DNA from: Sulfuricurvum kujiense DSM 16994
Lineage (GTDB): Bacteria > Campylobacterota > Campylobacteria > Campylobacterales > Sulfurimonadaceae
Reading direction: 5' to 3'
Assembly: GCF_000183725.1 (NCBI RefSeq)
Contig: NC_014762.1
Span: 1,550,001-1,614,000 of the forward strand
DNA: 64,000 nucleotides
Shown here: positions 33,648 through 42,458 of the stretch, one piece after another
Layout: every line of letters starts with the position of its first letter
How positions within the stretch are numbered: position 1 is the stretch's first letter
The notes under the pieces: generated by a model
What the model was told of the DNA's origin: nothing
Databases searched by the model: none
What the model saw: only the letters and a program-made list of their open reading frames with translations
Position numbers and translations under genes: made by a program

Positions 33648-34739
33648 TTACTCCTGTGTTTCATCGGTTTGAATTGGGCGTTTGGCGATCTCTTCGATCA
33701 GTACGGTGGCGTAGCACCCTTTGGGGAGGGTGAAATGGAGTTCGAACCACGCATCGTTCTCTTTATACTCCCCCTCGATATCTTCGGGGAAAATCCATCC
33801 GTAGCGGCGTGCACCGTCAATCCCGGAGGTGATCGCATCATAGACTTTTTCGACACTCTCAGCCAATCCGACGGCACGTGTCGCACGCTTGCCGCTCAGC
33901 AATCCCGTGACCGAAATATCCCGTTTGAAAAATCGCTCAACTTCCTCTTCGCTCTCATAATGGAAGATTTTTCCGTACGGGTAGTGCATCATCACATCCC
34001 CGTGGATCAGTTTAAAAGGGTGTTTTTGCTTTTTCATCGCTTCGATCTCTTCTTTCGGAAACACCAATACACTGCACAGCTCATCCACACCGAAACTTTC
34101 TACGAGTGTTGAGATCTGAACGCGTCGGCTCAGCCAATCGTTAAAAAGAAAACTCTGATAGGCATTGACGTAAAACTGCGCCAATTTTTTATTTCGCTCT
34201 TTGAGCGTCCCCGCCAAAATCGCTGAGCCTTTTTTATAGTTTTCTCCGTCAAGCCCGAAACGCTGAAATCCGAAATAGTTCGGCATCCCCTGTTTTTTGA
34301 TCAGCTTCAGCGCTTCTTGAATTTTAAATGCGGCGGTCGGGTTGACCTTTTTGAGGCGGATAAAAAACCGGTTCCCTTTGAGATGGCCGACACGGATTTT
34401 ATTGTTATGGTAGGTTTTTTCCAGGATTTTGATCCCTTCGTGCTCAAAGTTCTCCAAAACCCCTTCGTATTTGCGCGGCAGGGAAATGTATTGCTTGGTC
34501 TGGGCATTCTTGTCTTTGAGCCCCGCATACCCGATATCCCGCCCTTTGATCCCCAAATGGTTGCTGAAGATATCGATCATCTGCCAGGTAGAGAGATTTT
34601 TTTTGCGGACGTGAAGTACCAGATGTTCCCCGTCTCCGCTAAAAGGATAGAGGGGAATCTCGTCTACGACGAAATCGCGCGGCGATTGGCGAAAGTGAAA
34701 GTCGATTCCACTGTGAGGGAGATAATATTGACGTTCCAT
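33648..34739 (-). CDS. truD: tRNA pseudouridine synthase D
   Basis: 363 residues. The catalytic Asp is in GYAGLKDKNAQTKQ near 75-88. HLKGNRFFIRLKKV and GMPNYFGFQRFG near 125-165 are TruD signatures. It modifies U13 of tRNA-Glu. The gene lies seven bases after thiL ends and three bases before psd begins, in one minus-strand group. Confidence 0.94.
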   Translation of the reverse strand: MERQYYLPHSGIDFHFRQSPRDFVVDEIPLYPFSGDGEHLVLHVRKKNLSTWQMIDIFSNHLGIKGRDIGYAGLKDKNAQTKQYISLPRKYEGVLENFEHEGIKILEKTYHNNKIRVGHLKGNRFFIRLKKVNPTAAFKIQEALKLIKKQGMPNYFGFQRFGLDGENYKKGSAILAGTLKERNKKLAQFYVNAYQSFLFNDWLSRRVQISTLVESFGVDELCSVLVFPKEEIEAMKKQKHPFKLIHGDVMMHYPYGKIFHYESEEEVERFFKRDISVTGLLSGKRATRAVGLAESVEKVYDAITSGIDGARRYGWIFPEDIEGEYKENDAWFELHFTLPKGCYATVLIEEIAKRPIQTDETQE

Positions 34740-34746
34740 GAAACTC

Positions 34747-35610
34747 CTAAAAATGGTGCGCTTTGCAGCGATTGGTATAGCTTCCGCGCACAGCGCGGGC
34801 GACAGGTGTGATGGTCGTTCGATTTTGCGCCGCGATACGGCGCAGGGTTTGCAGACGACGCGGAGAAAAAGCGATCAGCATCTCATACTCTTCTCCGCTG
34901 CACCCTATCTTTTTGGGAACTTTTTTTGTAAATCGTACCCCCATCCGGTTGGCACGGCACAGTTTTTCGATATCGCTGAACAATCCGTCAGAGATATCCA
35001 TCCCGCAGCGCAGATAAGGACGTGCTTCCGCAATAAACGATTGGCGCAGTTTCGGCGCGACGAAACGGCTTTGCGTATGAACGCTCCCCCCCGACATCAG
35101 ATAGCGGAGCTGTTTTGCCGATTTTCCGATCTCACCGGTATAAGCGATTATATCCCCGCGCTTTAGTCCGCGGCGTAACAGCGGATTCGCTGCATGAGAG
35201 ATAATCGTGACGGAAAGATCGAGCTTGGAATTGCCGATCGTGTCTCCCCCGATGATTTCGATACCGTACTCTGATGCGGCGGTCCGAATTCCCCGTGAGA
35301 GTTCATCCATCTGATGAAGGCTCATCGATTTTGGCATCGCGGCACCGAGCAGTGCATACTTAGGGACGGCATTCATCGCAACGGCATCCGAGATATTGAT
35401 AATCATCGCTTTGTAGCCGATTTGATAAGGGGTAAGCCACTTTCTTTTAAAATGGATATTTTCGAAAAAAAGATCTTTACTGTATATCCACTTGCCGATT
35501 GCCGCTCCGTCGTCACCGATATGTGTTTTGGAAGAGCAAAAAGTGGAAATAAAATAATTTTCTGCGTTCACGCTCTCTACCCATCTTAAAAATATTATCA
35601 TTATAGACAA
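34747..35610 (-). CDS. thiL: Thiamine-monophosphate kinase
   Basis: About 284-287 residues; the start is uncertain among ATGs at 35610 and 35601 and a GTG slightly downstream. The motifs are GDDGAAIG near 32-39, INISDAVAMNAVPKYALLGAAMP near 72-94, GGDTIGNSKLDLSVTIIS near 120, and CGMDISDGLFSDI near 203. It phosphorylates thiamine phosphate to the diphosphate. The N-terminus is shorter than many ThiL proteins before the DD motif. First gene of thiL-truD-psd. Confidence 0.9.
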   Translation of the reverse strand: MSIMIIFLRWVESVNAENYFISTFCSSKTHIGDDGAAIGKWIYSKDLFFENIHFKRKWLTPYQIGYKAMIINISDAVAMNAVPKYALLGAAMPKSMSLHQMDELSRGIRTAASEYGIEIIGGDTIGNSKLDLSVTIISHAANPLLRRGLKRGDIIAYTGEIGKSAKQLRYLMSGGSVHTQSRFVAPKLRQSFIAEARPYLRCGMDISDGLFSDIEKLCRANRMGVRFTKKVPKKIGCSGEEYEMLIAFSPRRLQTLRRIAAQNRTTITPVARAVRGSYTNRCKAHHF

Positions 35611-35825
35611 AATGAGATTATGGTTGCGTTAAAACACCAATCTATCCCGTTTTAAATCCCGATTCATTGTGTAAATTCATTTTCAGAATATCATACACTG
35701 TAACTTTTCCACTCACATACAGCAGCAAAGATATCAATTTTGTTACTATTTCGGACAAGAATAAAGAGTTTCAATCCTAAGCAAACACTATAATCCTTTT
35801 TAATCTTACCCAAGGAGCGGCGCGC

Positions 35826-35831
35826 TATAAT
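35826..35831 (+). promoter_or_regulatory. Likely -10 element for sdhABE
   Basis: TATAAT 32 bases before the sdhA ATG; the 252-base gap between thiL and sdhA holds no gene. AAGGA lies just ahead of the start codon. No operator or riboswitch was recognised in the gap. Confidence 0.5.
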
Positions 35832-35862
35832 CGTCCACAGATTTTATCAACAAGGAAGGCGT

Positions 35863-37575
35863 ATGAGTATTCCCATTTATACTTATGATGCGGTGATTGT
35901 CGGAGCAGGACTAGCCGGATGTGCTGCAGCTCGCGAGTTGCAAAAAGCCGGCAAAAAAGTTGCCGTCGTCACAAAACTACACCCGTTACGGAGCCATTCA
36001 GGCGCAGCTCAGGGGGGAATCAACGCGGCATTCAGCGAAGCCGACAGCGTTGAACTTCATGAGTTCGATACCGTAAAAGGGTCTGACTATCTTGCAGACC
36101 AGGATGTTGTACAGTTTATGTGTGAAAAAGCACCGGAGACAATCCGTTGGGCAGAGCGTATGGGTGCGGCATTCAGCCGTAACGAAGACGGTACGATCGC
36201 ACAGCGTCCGTTCGGAGGCCAATCTTCACCGCGCGCCTGTTTTGCAAAAGACCGTACGGGGTTGACGCTTCTTCAAACCATTTATGAACAAGCGTTCCGC
36301 GAAGGCGTTGAATTCTGGGATGAGTGGTATGTCGCCGACTTGTTGTATAACGAAGGGAAAGTGTACGGTGTCAGTGCCTACAACATCCGCAACTCCGAAA
36401 AAGCGATTTTCAATGCCAAAGCGGTTATGTTCGCAACCGGCGGATACGCTCGTGCATTCAAAATCAATTCAAACGCCCATGCCAATACCGGTGACGGTCT
36501 TTCACTCGTAGCGCGTCACGGTCTTCCGCTTGAAGATATGGAATTCGTACAATTCCATCCGTCAGGTCTTTCAGGAAACGGTGTTTTGATCTCTGAAGCA
36601 GCTCGCGGTGAGGGTGGAAAACTCCTTAACTCACTCGGTGAGCGCTTTATGGAAAAATACGCTCCGAACGCAATGGAGCTCGCATCACGCGACGTTGTTG
36701 CCCGTGCGATCATCCAAGAGATCCGTGAAGGACGCGGTGTAGGCCCTCGTAAAGATGCCGTTTATATCGACCTTGTTCATTTGGGCAAAGAGAAAATCAT
36801 GGAGCGCCTGCCGGAACTTCGCGACCTTGCGATCACGTTCCTCGGCCTTGATATGATTAAAGAGCCGATCTTGATCTCGGCAACGGCTCACTACTCTATG
36901 GGCGGTATCCCGATGGACAAACACGGTCACGTCCGCAAAAACAATACCGAGTTTGTTGAAGGATTCTATGCGGCGGGAGAGTGTTCATGTTCATCCGTCC
37001 ATGGTGCAAACCGTCTCGGAGCCAACTCGGTTCTCGAAGCATTGTTATTCGGACGTTTCGTCGGTAAGACCATGGTTAATGAAGTCGATTCTATCGAATT
37101 GCATCCGGCTAGCGAAGCGGATGCACAGCGTATGATCGATGAGATGCAATGGGTTCTTACCAATAACGGCCAAGAATCAGTCAGCGCCCTTCGCGAAGAA
37201 TTGCAACAATCGATGACTGATAATGCGGGGGTTTTCCGTACCGCTGAAACACTTTCCAAACAAATGGAAATCCTGAAAGATTTGCGTGCACGCTACAAAA
37301 ATATCCGTATTTCTGACAAATCAAAAATTTTCAATACGGAACTTCAAGAAGCAATCGAATTCGGTCACATGCTTGATTACTCCCTCTTTATCGTTGCCAG
37401 CGCATTGGATCGCAAAGAGAGTCGCGGTGCTCACTTCCGTGAAGATTTCCCGACACGTGATGACGAAAATTTCTTGAAACACACCATGGCATACATGGAT
37501 GAAAACGGAAATATCAAACTTGACTACATGGACGTCACACTAGGCCGCCATGAACTCAAAGCACGATCATACTAA
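35863..37575 (+). CDS. sdhA: Succinate dehydrogenase/fumarate reductase flavoprotein (SdhABE type)
   Basis: 570 residues. The FAD site is AVIVGAGLAGCAAAREL near residues 10-26 and the FAD-linking His region is RSHSGAAQGGINAA near 45. Catalytic residues lie in FHPSGLSGNGVLISEAARGEGG, the later AHYSMGGIPMD segment and HGANRLGANSVLEA. There is no Tat signal, unlike the periplasmic methylmenaquinol:fumarate reductase, so it faces the cytoplasm. With SdhB and the CCG-type SdhE it forms the type E complex, used in Campylobacterota as fumarate reductase or succinate:quinone reductase and for the reductive TCA cycle. Confidence 0.93.
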   Translation: MSIPIYTYDAVIVGAGLAGCAAARELQKAGKKVAVVTKLHPLRSHSGAAQGGINAAFSEADSVELHEFDTVKGSDYLADQDVVQFMCEKAPETIRWAERMGAAFSRNEDGTIAQRPFGGQSSPRACFAKDRTGLTLLQTIYEQAFREGVEFWDEWYVADLLYNEGKVYGVSAYNIRNSEKAIFNAKAVMFATGGYARAFKINSNAHANTGDGLSLVARHGLPLEDMEFVQFHPSGLSGNGVLISEAARGEGGKLLNSLGERFMEKYAPNAMELASRDVVARAIIQEIREGRGVGPRKDAVYIDLVHLGKEKIMERLPELRDLAITFLGLDMIKEPILISATAHYSMGGIPMDKHGHVRKNNTEFVEGFYAAGECSCSSVHGANRLGANSVLEALLFGRFVGKTMVNEVDSIELHPASEADAQRMIDEMQWVLTNNGQESVSALREELQQSMTDNAGVFRTAETLSKQMEILKDLRARYKNIRISDKSKIFNTELQEAIEFGHMLDYSLFIVASALDRKESRGAHFREDFPTRDDENFLKHTMAYMDENGNIKLDYMDVTLGRHELKARSY

Positions 37576-37585
37576 GGAAGAGACT

Positions 37586-38563
37586 ATGGATACGATAAAA
37601 TCGCAACAAGTAACGTTTAAAGTTTTCCGTTTCAACGAAGAGACCGATTACCTTCCTTACTATAATACTTATACTCTCGACGTAACGCACGAAGAGGTTG
37701 TCCTGGACATCCTCAACCGCATCAAATGGGATCACGACGGAAGCCTATCATACCGCCGAAGCTGCCGCCACGGTATCTGCGGTGTCTGTTCGATCAAAGT
37801 AAACGGCAAAGGAATCTTGGCCTGTAAATCCCGTCTATTTGACCTTGTCGAAGTATTCGGAAACGAAATCACGATTGAGCCTCTTAGCACAAAACGCGCT
37901 ATCAAAGACTTGATCATCGATAAAAAAGATTTCTGGGACAATCATGCGGCGATCAAACCGTATCTTGTCAGCGAAATCGAAGAGCATCCTGCGCAAGAGC
38001 ACCTGGTCAGCCCTCACGATGCCGAAAAACTTCTTGAAGCCGACTACTGCATCCAATGCGGTGCGTGTCACTACTCTTGCCCGGCATTAGAGGTTAATGA
38101 CAGCTTCTTCGGTCCGGCGGCATTTGCCGCAGCGTACCGTTTCAGTGCCGATGTACGTGACGAGGCTTCAGTTGATCGTCTCCACATCGTCAATGAGGAA
38201 GCCCAAGGGGTTTGGGATTGTGTCAAATGTATGGAGTGTGCGGAGGTTTGTCCGAAAGAGGTTAACCCTATCGAGAAAATCACCAAACTGCACAACATGG
38301 TATTTGAAGCGGGCATTGCGAAAAACAATGTCGCTACACGCCATGCCGTCGGATTCGCCCATTCGATTGAAAAACACGGTCTACTCGATGAGGGTGAACT
38401 GGTACGTTATTCAGAGGGGAATATCGGTGTTCTCAAACACGTCCCTGTCGCTCTTAAAATGTTTGCCAAAGGTAAAATCGTATTGCCATGGAATATGCCA
38501 AAAGCCGATAAATTAGATGAGATCAAAAAACTAATCAAATCTTCATCAACAGTAAAGTTTTAG
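37586..38563 (+). CDS. sdhB: Succinate dehydrogenase/fumarate reductase iron-sulfur subunit
   Basis: 325 residues from the ATG at 37586 (GGAAGAG upstream); a longer frame from 37550 overlaps sdhA. The [2Fe-2S] ligands are in SCRHGICGVCSIKVNG. The [4Fe-4S] and [3Fe-4S] sites are in CIQCGACHYSCP and CVKCMECAEVCPK. It passes electrons between FAD and the SdhE subunit. The tail of about 80 residues after the last cluster is longer than in classical SdhB, consistent with the SdhABE class. Confidence 0.93.
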   Translation: MDTIKSQQVTFKVFRFNEETDYLPYYNTYTLDVTHEEVVLDILNRIKWDHDGSLSYRRSCRHGICGVCSIKVNGKGILACKSRLFDLVEVFGNEITIEPLSTKRAIKDLIIDKKDFWDNHAAIKPYLVSEIEEHPAQEHLVSPHDAEKLLEADYCIQCGACHYSCPALEVNDSFFGPAAFAAAYRFSADVRDEASVDRLHIVNEEAQGVWDCVKCMECAEVCPKEVNPIEKITKLHNMVFEAGIAKNNVATRHAVGFAHSIEKHGLLDEGELVRYSEGNIGVLKHVPVALKMFAKGKIVLPWNMPKADKLDEIKKLIKSSSTVKF

Positions 38564-38573
38564 GGAGTACCCA

Positions 38574-39455
38574 ATGGAAAAATTAAAATATGCACTTTTT
38601 ACCGGCTGTACCGCAAAAGAGAGTACGCCCGAGCAAATGATGTCGACTTTGGCCGTTGCAAATAAATTGGGGATCGAACTTGTAGAACTCACCGAGGCTT
38701 CTTGCTGCGGTGCTTCACACTTACAAGATTATGATGACTTTTTATCTTTGGTTTTAAATGCGCGCAACATCGCGTATGCCGAAAAACACGGTCTTACAAT
38801 GGTTACCATCTGTAATACGTGTCAGCTCAACACGGCAATGACCAAACATCGCCTTGATCATAATGCAGAGCTGAAAGCAAAAGTAAACGCAAAGCTCGCA
38901 GAAGTCGGTTTGGAGTACAAAGGGACGTCTCAAATCACCCATTTCTTATATGCCATTATCGATGATTTCGGTTTGGATAAGATCAAAGAGATGGTGGTTA
39001 AACCTCTTAGCCAATTCAACATTGCACCGTTCTACGGATGTCACAATATCCGTCCTTCAGAACTTCAAAATGAGACGCATAAAAGTCCTGAAAGCGCCTA
39101 TAAACCGACATCGCTCGATGATCTCATCGTTGCGTGCGGCGGGGCAAGCGTGGATTATGTGGAAAAAACCAAATGTTGCGGATTCCATGCAGAGCTGCAA
39201 GCACCTCGTACAGCAGCCTTGCTTACTGGTAATGCCGTAGCCGGTGCGATGGATGCGAATGCGGACTGGATGGTAACTCCGTGTCCTCTTTGTCACCTTA
39301 AACTTGATACGCAAACGCATCATGCCTCTGTTGCTCTTGGACGTGAAGTTTCTCTTCCTGTCCTTCATATGCAGCAAATGGTCGGTTTGGCGCTCGGATG
39401 TACCCCTGCGGAACTCGGACTAAACCACCACGTAACGAAAGTCGATTTCGTTTAA
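38574..39455 (+). CDS. sdhE: SdhE-type CCG-domain subunit of the succinate/fumarate complex
   Basis: 293 residues, no long membrane helices. Two cysteine-rich CCG domains: the first with FTGCTAKE, ASCCGASH and CNTCQ, the second with FYGCHNIRPSE, KTKCCGFHAE and CPLCHLKLD. This is the heterodisulfide-reductase-B-like subunit that replaces the cytochrome b anchor in type E complexes. It binds Fe-S clusters and attaches the complex to the membrane, probably by amphipathic helices. It lies ten bases after sdhB and is followed by a strong terminator. Confidence 0.92.
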   Translation: MEKLKYALFTGCTAKESTPEQMMSTLAVANKLGIELVELTEASCCGASHLQDYDDFLSLVLNARNIAYAEKHGLTMVTICNTCQLNTAMTKHRLDHNAELKAKVNAKLAEVGLEYKGTSQITHFLYAIIDDFGLDKIKEMVVKPLSQFNIAPFYGCHNIRPSELQNETHKSPESAYKPTSLDDLIVACGGASVDYVEKTKCCGFHAELQAPRTAALLTGNAVAGAMDANADWMVTPCPLCHLKLDTQTHHASVALGREVSLPVLHMQQMVGLALGCTPAELGLNHHVTKVDFV

Positions 39456-39462
39456 TCCTCTT

Positions 39463-39490
39463 TATTCCCCACTGCGGGGAATATTTTTTT
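39463..39490 (+). terminator. Rho-independent terminator of sdhABE
   Basis: TATTCCCC-ACTGC-GGGGAATA (8-bp stem) followed by seven T residues at 39484-39490, seven bases after the sdhE stop. Also between convergent genes. Confidence 0.85.
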
Positions 39491-39510
39491 ATAACTCTTT
39501 CACTCAAATT

Positions 39511-40362
39511 TTACAGCGTAATCTGCGTCCCTACCCCGTCCGAAGTAAAGAGTTCGAGCAAAATCGCGTGTTCAATCCGTCCGTCGATGATATGGGCTTT
39601 TTTCACCCCGCCATCCACCGCTTCGAGACACGCATCCACTTTCGGAACCATCCCGCCGTGAATCGTCCCGTTTGCTTTTAAAGATTCGACCTGTGCTTCG
39701 GTAAGCGTCGAAAGCAGCTCTTTTTGATTGTTCAAAACGCCCGGAGTATCGGTCATAAAAATCACTTTGCAGGCGCCGATAGCCGCCGCAACCGCCGATG
39801 CGGCAAGATCGGCATTGATGTTGTATCCCGGATGCCCGAGCGCTTCATCGGCACCGATCGGAGCGATGACGGGAATGAATCCTTCGCGAAGAAGATTATG
39901 GATAACGTCGGATTTGACACTCTCAACACGCCCCGTCAAGCCGAATTTGGCTTCATCTTTGGGTTTTGCCATCAGAAAGTGGGCGTCTTTGCCGCTGATT
40001 CCGATCGCTTTGGCACCGTGCGAATTGAGCAGGGAGGTGATCTCTTTATTGATTTCACCGCTGAGAACCATCTCTACGATCCGCATAACCTCAGGGGTGC
40101 TGACACGCTCCCCGTCGATAAATTCGGTCGGGATTTTCAGATCACCCAAAAGCTGGCTGATACGGCTTCCGCCGCCGTGAACGATGACGACTTTTACCCC
40201 AACGAGGTGAAGCAGTACGATATCCTGAGCAAATTTAGCTTTCAGCTCATCCGAACTTTGAGCCGAACCGCCGTATTTAATAACAACGATCTCATCGCGA
40301 AACTCTTTGATGAACGGCATCGCGTCCATCAAAGTTTTTACGGTATCAATTTTGCGCTGCAT
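39511..40362 (-). CDS. argB: Acetylglutamate kinase
   Basis: 283 residues. The motifs are VVIKYGGSAQ near residue 25, VIVHGGGSRIS near 60 (GGG loop), and NINADLAASAVAAA plus FMTDTPGVL toward the C-terminus. It makes N-acetylglutamyl phosphate for arginine synthesis. Two ATGs lie close together; the second, at 40362, has AAGGA at the better distance. It overlaps the lpxK end by about 17 bases. argD lies elsewhere in the window (60713). Confidence 0.95.
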   Translation of the reverse strand: MQRKIDTVKTLMDAMPFIKEFRDEIVVIKYGGSAQSSDELKAKFAQDIVLLHLVGVKVVIVHGGGSRISQLLGDLKIPTEFIDGERVSTPEVMRIVEMVLSGEINKEITSLLNSHGAKAIGISGKDAHFLMAKPKDEAKFGLTGRVESVKSDVIHNLLREGFIPVIAPIGADEALGHPGYNINADLAASAVAAAIGACKVIFMTDTPGVLNNQKELLSTLTEAQVESLKANGTIHGGMVPKVDACLEAVDGGVKKAHIIDGRIEHAILLELFTSDGVGTQITL

Positions 40363-41263
40363 GTACATATTCCTTAACAGTAGTTATCAATGTCTCGTCC
40401 AAGACTATGGAGAGTTCCAAAACGGAAAAGTTGAATTTTTTATAAGGCGACATTTTAACCAAGTCTTTTGAAGTTACCAATAGACTGGTTGCTCCGGTGC
40501 GCTCTATTATCATCTCAAGTTCACCTTGCGTAAAGAAATGGTGATCTTCGAAATAGATTTTTTCCAACACTTCCGGCAAGAACGGGTCAAGACGTTCCGG
40601 GCGGGCAATCGCCGTTACCAAAACCATTTTCTCGGTCGGATTATTCACGGTCACAAAACGCTGGAAAGCGACTTTTTCCATCAGTATCATAGAATTTTTA
40701 CCGCTCCACAGCCGCTCTCTGTACGGACCGGAAGGGAGACAATACGGATTCGGAGTCGGTACCGCGATAACGAGATCAAGTTTTTCGATCGTATGCTTGC
40801 CGTACCCGTCGTCGAGCAATACCACTTCGCATCCCATGGCTTTAGCCTCAGCGATTGCCCGCTCTCGGATCTCACTGACGATTACTACGGCACTTCCGAG
40901 CAGCTCAGCGTAGAGCATCGCTTCGTCGCCGCTTCGGATGACATCGCACAGTATGGTCGATTTGTCTTTGACGACAACCATCCCTTTGCTTTGCCGTCCG
41001 TATCCGCGCAATACGATGGCGGGCTTTTCAAACAGTTTCGCCATCTCGATGACGACCGGCGTTTTGCCGCTCCCGCCGACGGTTAGATTGCCGATGCTAA
41101 TGACCGGTATTCCGAGTGATTTGGGTTTACTGCGCCGGTAGCGGATATAGGCACCGAAACAGTAAATCCAGCTGAGAGGTAACAGGAGTACGGAGAGAAT
41201 TTTTTGGAATAGCGATGGGTTGTATAGATAACGTTCTCCCCAAAGTATCCAGAACCGTTTCAA
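40346..41263 (-). CDS. lpxK: Tetraacyldisaccharide 4'-kinase
   Basis: 305 residues, TTG start overlapping the stop of the aminotransferase gene upstream. It has an N-terminal hydrophobic segment (FQKILSVLLLPLSWIYCFGAYI), the P-loop-like ISIGNLTVGGSGKTPVVI near 55-72 and VVLLDDGYGKHTIEKLDLVI near 150. It phosphorylates lipid A precursor at the inner membrane. It is in an operon with a sugar-type aminotransferase and nadE. Confidence 0.93.
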   Translation of the reverse strand: MKRFWILWGERYLYNPSLFQKILSVLLLPLSWIYCFGAYIRYRRSKPKSLGIPVISIGNLTVGGSGKTPVVIEMAKLFEKPAIVLRGYGRQSKGMVVVKDKSTILCDVIRSGDEAMLYAELLGSAVVIVSEIRERAIAEAKAMGCEVVLLDDGYGKHTIEKLDLVIAVPTPNPYCLPSGPYRERLWSGKNSMILMEKVAFQRFVTVNNPTEKMVLVTAIARPERLDPFLPEVLEKIYFEDHHFFTQGELEMIIERTGATSLLVTSKDLVKMSPYKKFNFSVLELSIVLDETLITTVKEYVHAAQN

Positions 41264-42378
41264 ACGCGTGTAGAAGCTACATCCAAAATTGCGTCACAAA
41301 TCTCCTCGACTTCATCGTCGCTGAGCGCCGCATAGTTCGGGATAGAGAGTACCTGCTGGTAGTTGCGCAGCGCAATCGGGAAATCGTTAACCCGCAGCGA
41401 ATACTTCGATTTGTAATAACTGAGCAAATGAAGCGGTATATAGTGCAACCCGCACTCGATCCCCCGTGCGGCCAGTTCACGCGCAAACGAGTCACGGTTT
41501 TTATCGACTTTGATAATGTAGAGCGAATAAGGGTGTTCCTCATTGGCAATCGGAAGTCTGATATGTGGAGCATCCGCCAAACGTTCATTATAGATTTCGG
41601 CGATTTGGCGCTGACGCTCTATATTGTCATCCTGCTTTTCAAGCTGAACGAGAATCGTCGCCGCATCCAACGGACTCATCATGTATTGGCTTCCGATATC
41701 GACGACATCGTAAATATATCCCAGCCCTTCATCTTCGATCACCATTGCATGGTTGCGAAGCGATTTTGCCCGTTCCATGATCTCTTCGTCATCACAGACG
41801 AGCATTCCGCCGTTGCAGACGTTGTGCCGCAAATGGGGGCTGAAATCGAAACAGGTGATATCGGCACCCGTCGAGCCGATTTTTTGGCCGTTATAGGTTG
41901 CTCCAAGCGCATCTGAGGCGTCTTCGACGATTTTGACATCATATTGTTTAGCAATTTCATACAATCGGTCCAAATCGACACATTGTCCCGCCACATGCGA
42001 GACGATCACCGCTTTGAGTTTTTTGGATTTGTTTTCGGCCAAATACGCTTCGAGTTTGTCCAAATCGATCGTAAACGTGTCCGGGTTGATATCGATAAAA
42101 ATCGGTTCGGCATCGAAATGGCGTACGACTTCGGGAATCGAGGGATAAGCGTTGATCGAACAAATCACTTTATCGCCCCGCTTGAGATCGATGGCCAGCA
42201 TCGCCAGATGAAGGGCGGCCGTACCGTGCGACGTTGCCAGTGCATACGAAGCACCGACATACGATTCGAATGCCGCTTCCAAGTCTTCAACAATATTCGG
42301 CGCTTCTCCGTCGAATACTTCGTCAATCTTTTCGCGTTCATCTCCGCCGACATCGACACGGTAAAATGGGATACTCAT
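41260..42378 (-). CDS. DegT/DnrJ/EryC1/StrS-family protein lacking the PLP lysine
   Basis: 372 residues with the family layout: ATSHGTAALHLAML near 48-60, VEDASDALGA at 151-160 (Asp that binds the PLP ring N), and GLHYIPLHL near 310. At the position of the Schiff-base Lys the sequence is CFDFSPHLRHNVCNGGM, which places Leu183 (neighbour Arg184) where Lys stands in SFHPVKxxxxxEGG-type members. Ordinary transamination is therefore doubtful; a dehydratase-like, structural or regulatory role is possible. Genes around it suggest surface-sugar or lipid A metabolism. Confidence 0.85.
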   Translation of the reverse strand: MSIPFYRVDVGGDEREKIDEVFDGEAPNIVEDLEAAFESYVGASYALATSHGTAALHLAMLAIDLKRGDKVICSINAYPSIPEVVRHFDAEPIFIDINPDTFTIDLDKLEAYLAENKSKKLKAVIVSHVAGQCVDLDRLYEIAKQYDVKIVEDASDALGATYNGQKIGSTGADITCFDFSPHLRHNVCNGGMLVCDDEEIMERAKSLRNHAMVIEDEGLGYIYDVVDIGSQYMMSPLDAATILVQLEKQDDNIERQRQIAEIYNERLADAPHIRLPIANEEHPYSLYIIKVDKNRDSFARELAARGIECGLHYIPLHLLSYYKSKYSLRVNDFPIALRNYQQVLSIPNYAALSDDEVEEICDAILDVASTRV

Positions 42379-42400
42379 ATTCTCTTCCTTGTTATTCTAT

Positions 42401-42458
42401 TCTGAATACCAAAAGAATAAAATCCTTTTGGCTACGCTAGCCGCTATGGCACTAAAGT
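42401..42458 (+). repeat. Dispersed hairpin repeat, copy C (partial)
   Basis: Contains TCTGAAT, a CCAAAAG/CTTTTGG inverted repeat (42409-42415 and 42426-42432), then CGCTAGCCGCTATGGCACTAAAG, which matches the core of copies A and B (TTGCCGCTATGGCACT-AAG). The final TGCCC hairpin is absent. It lies between the aminotransferase start and the nadE stop, and it overlaps that stop. Confidence 0.5.

Noticed and set aside
35611-35862. A small gene or riboswitch before sdhA
   Set aside because: No ribosome-site-plus-ORF and no known riboswitch consensus; only a -10-like element near the gene.
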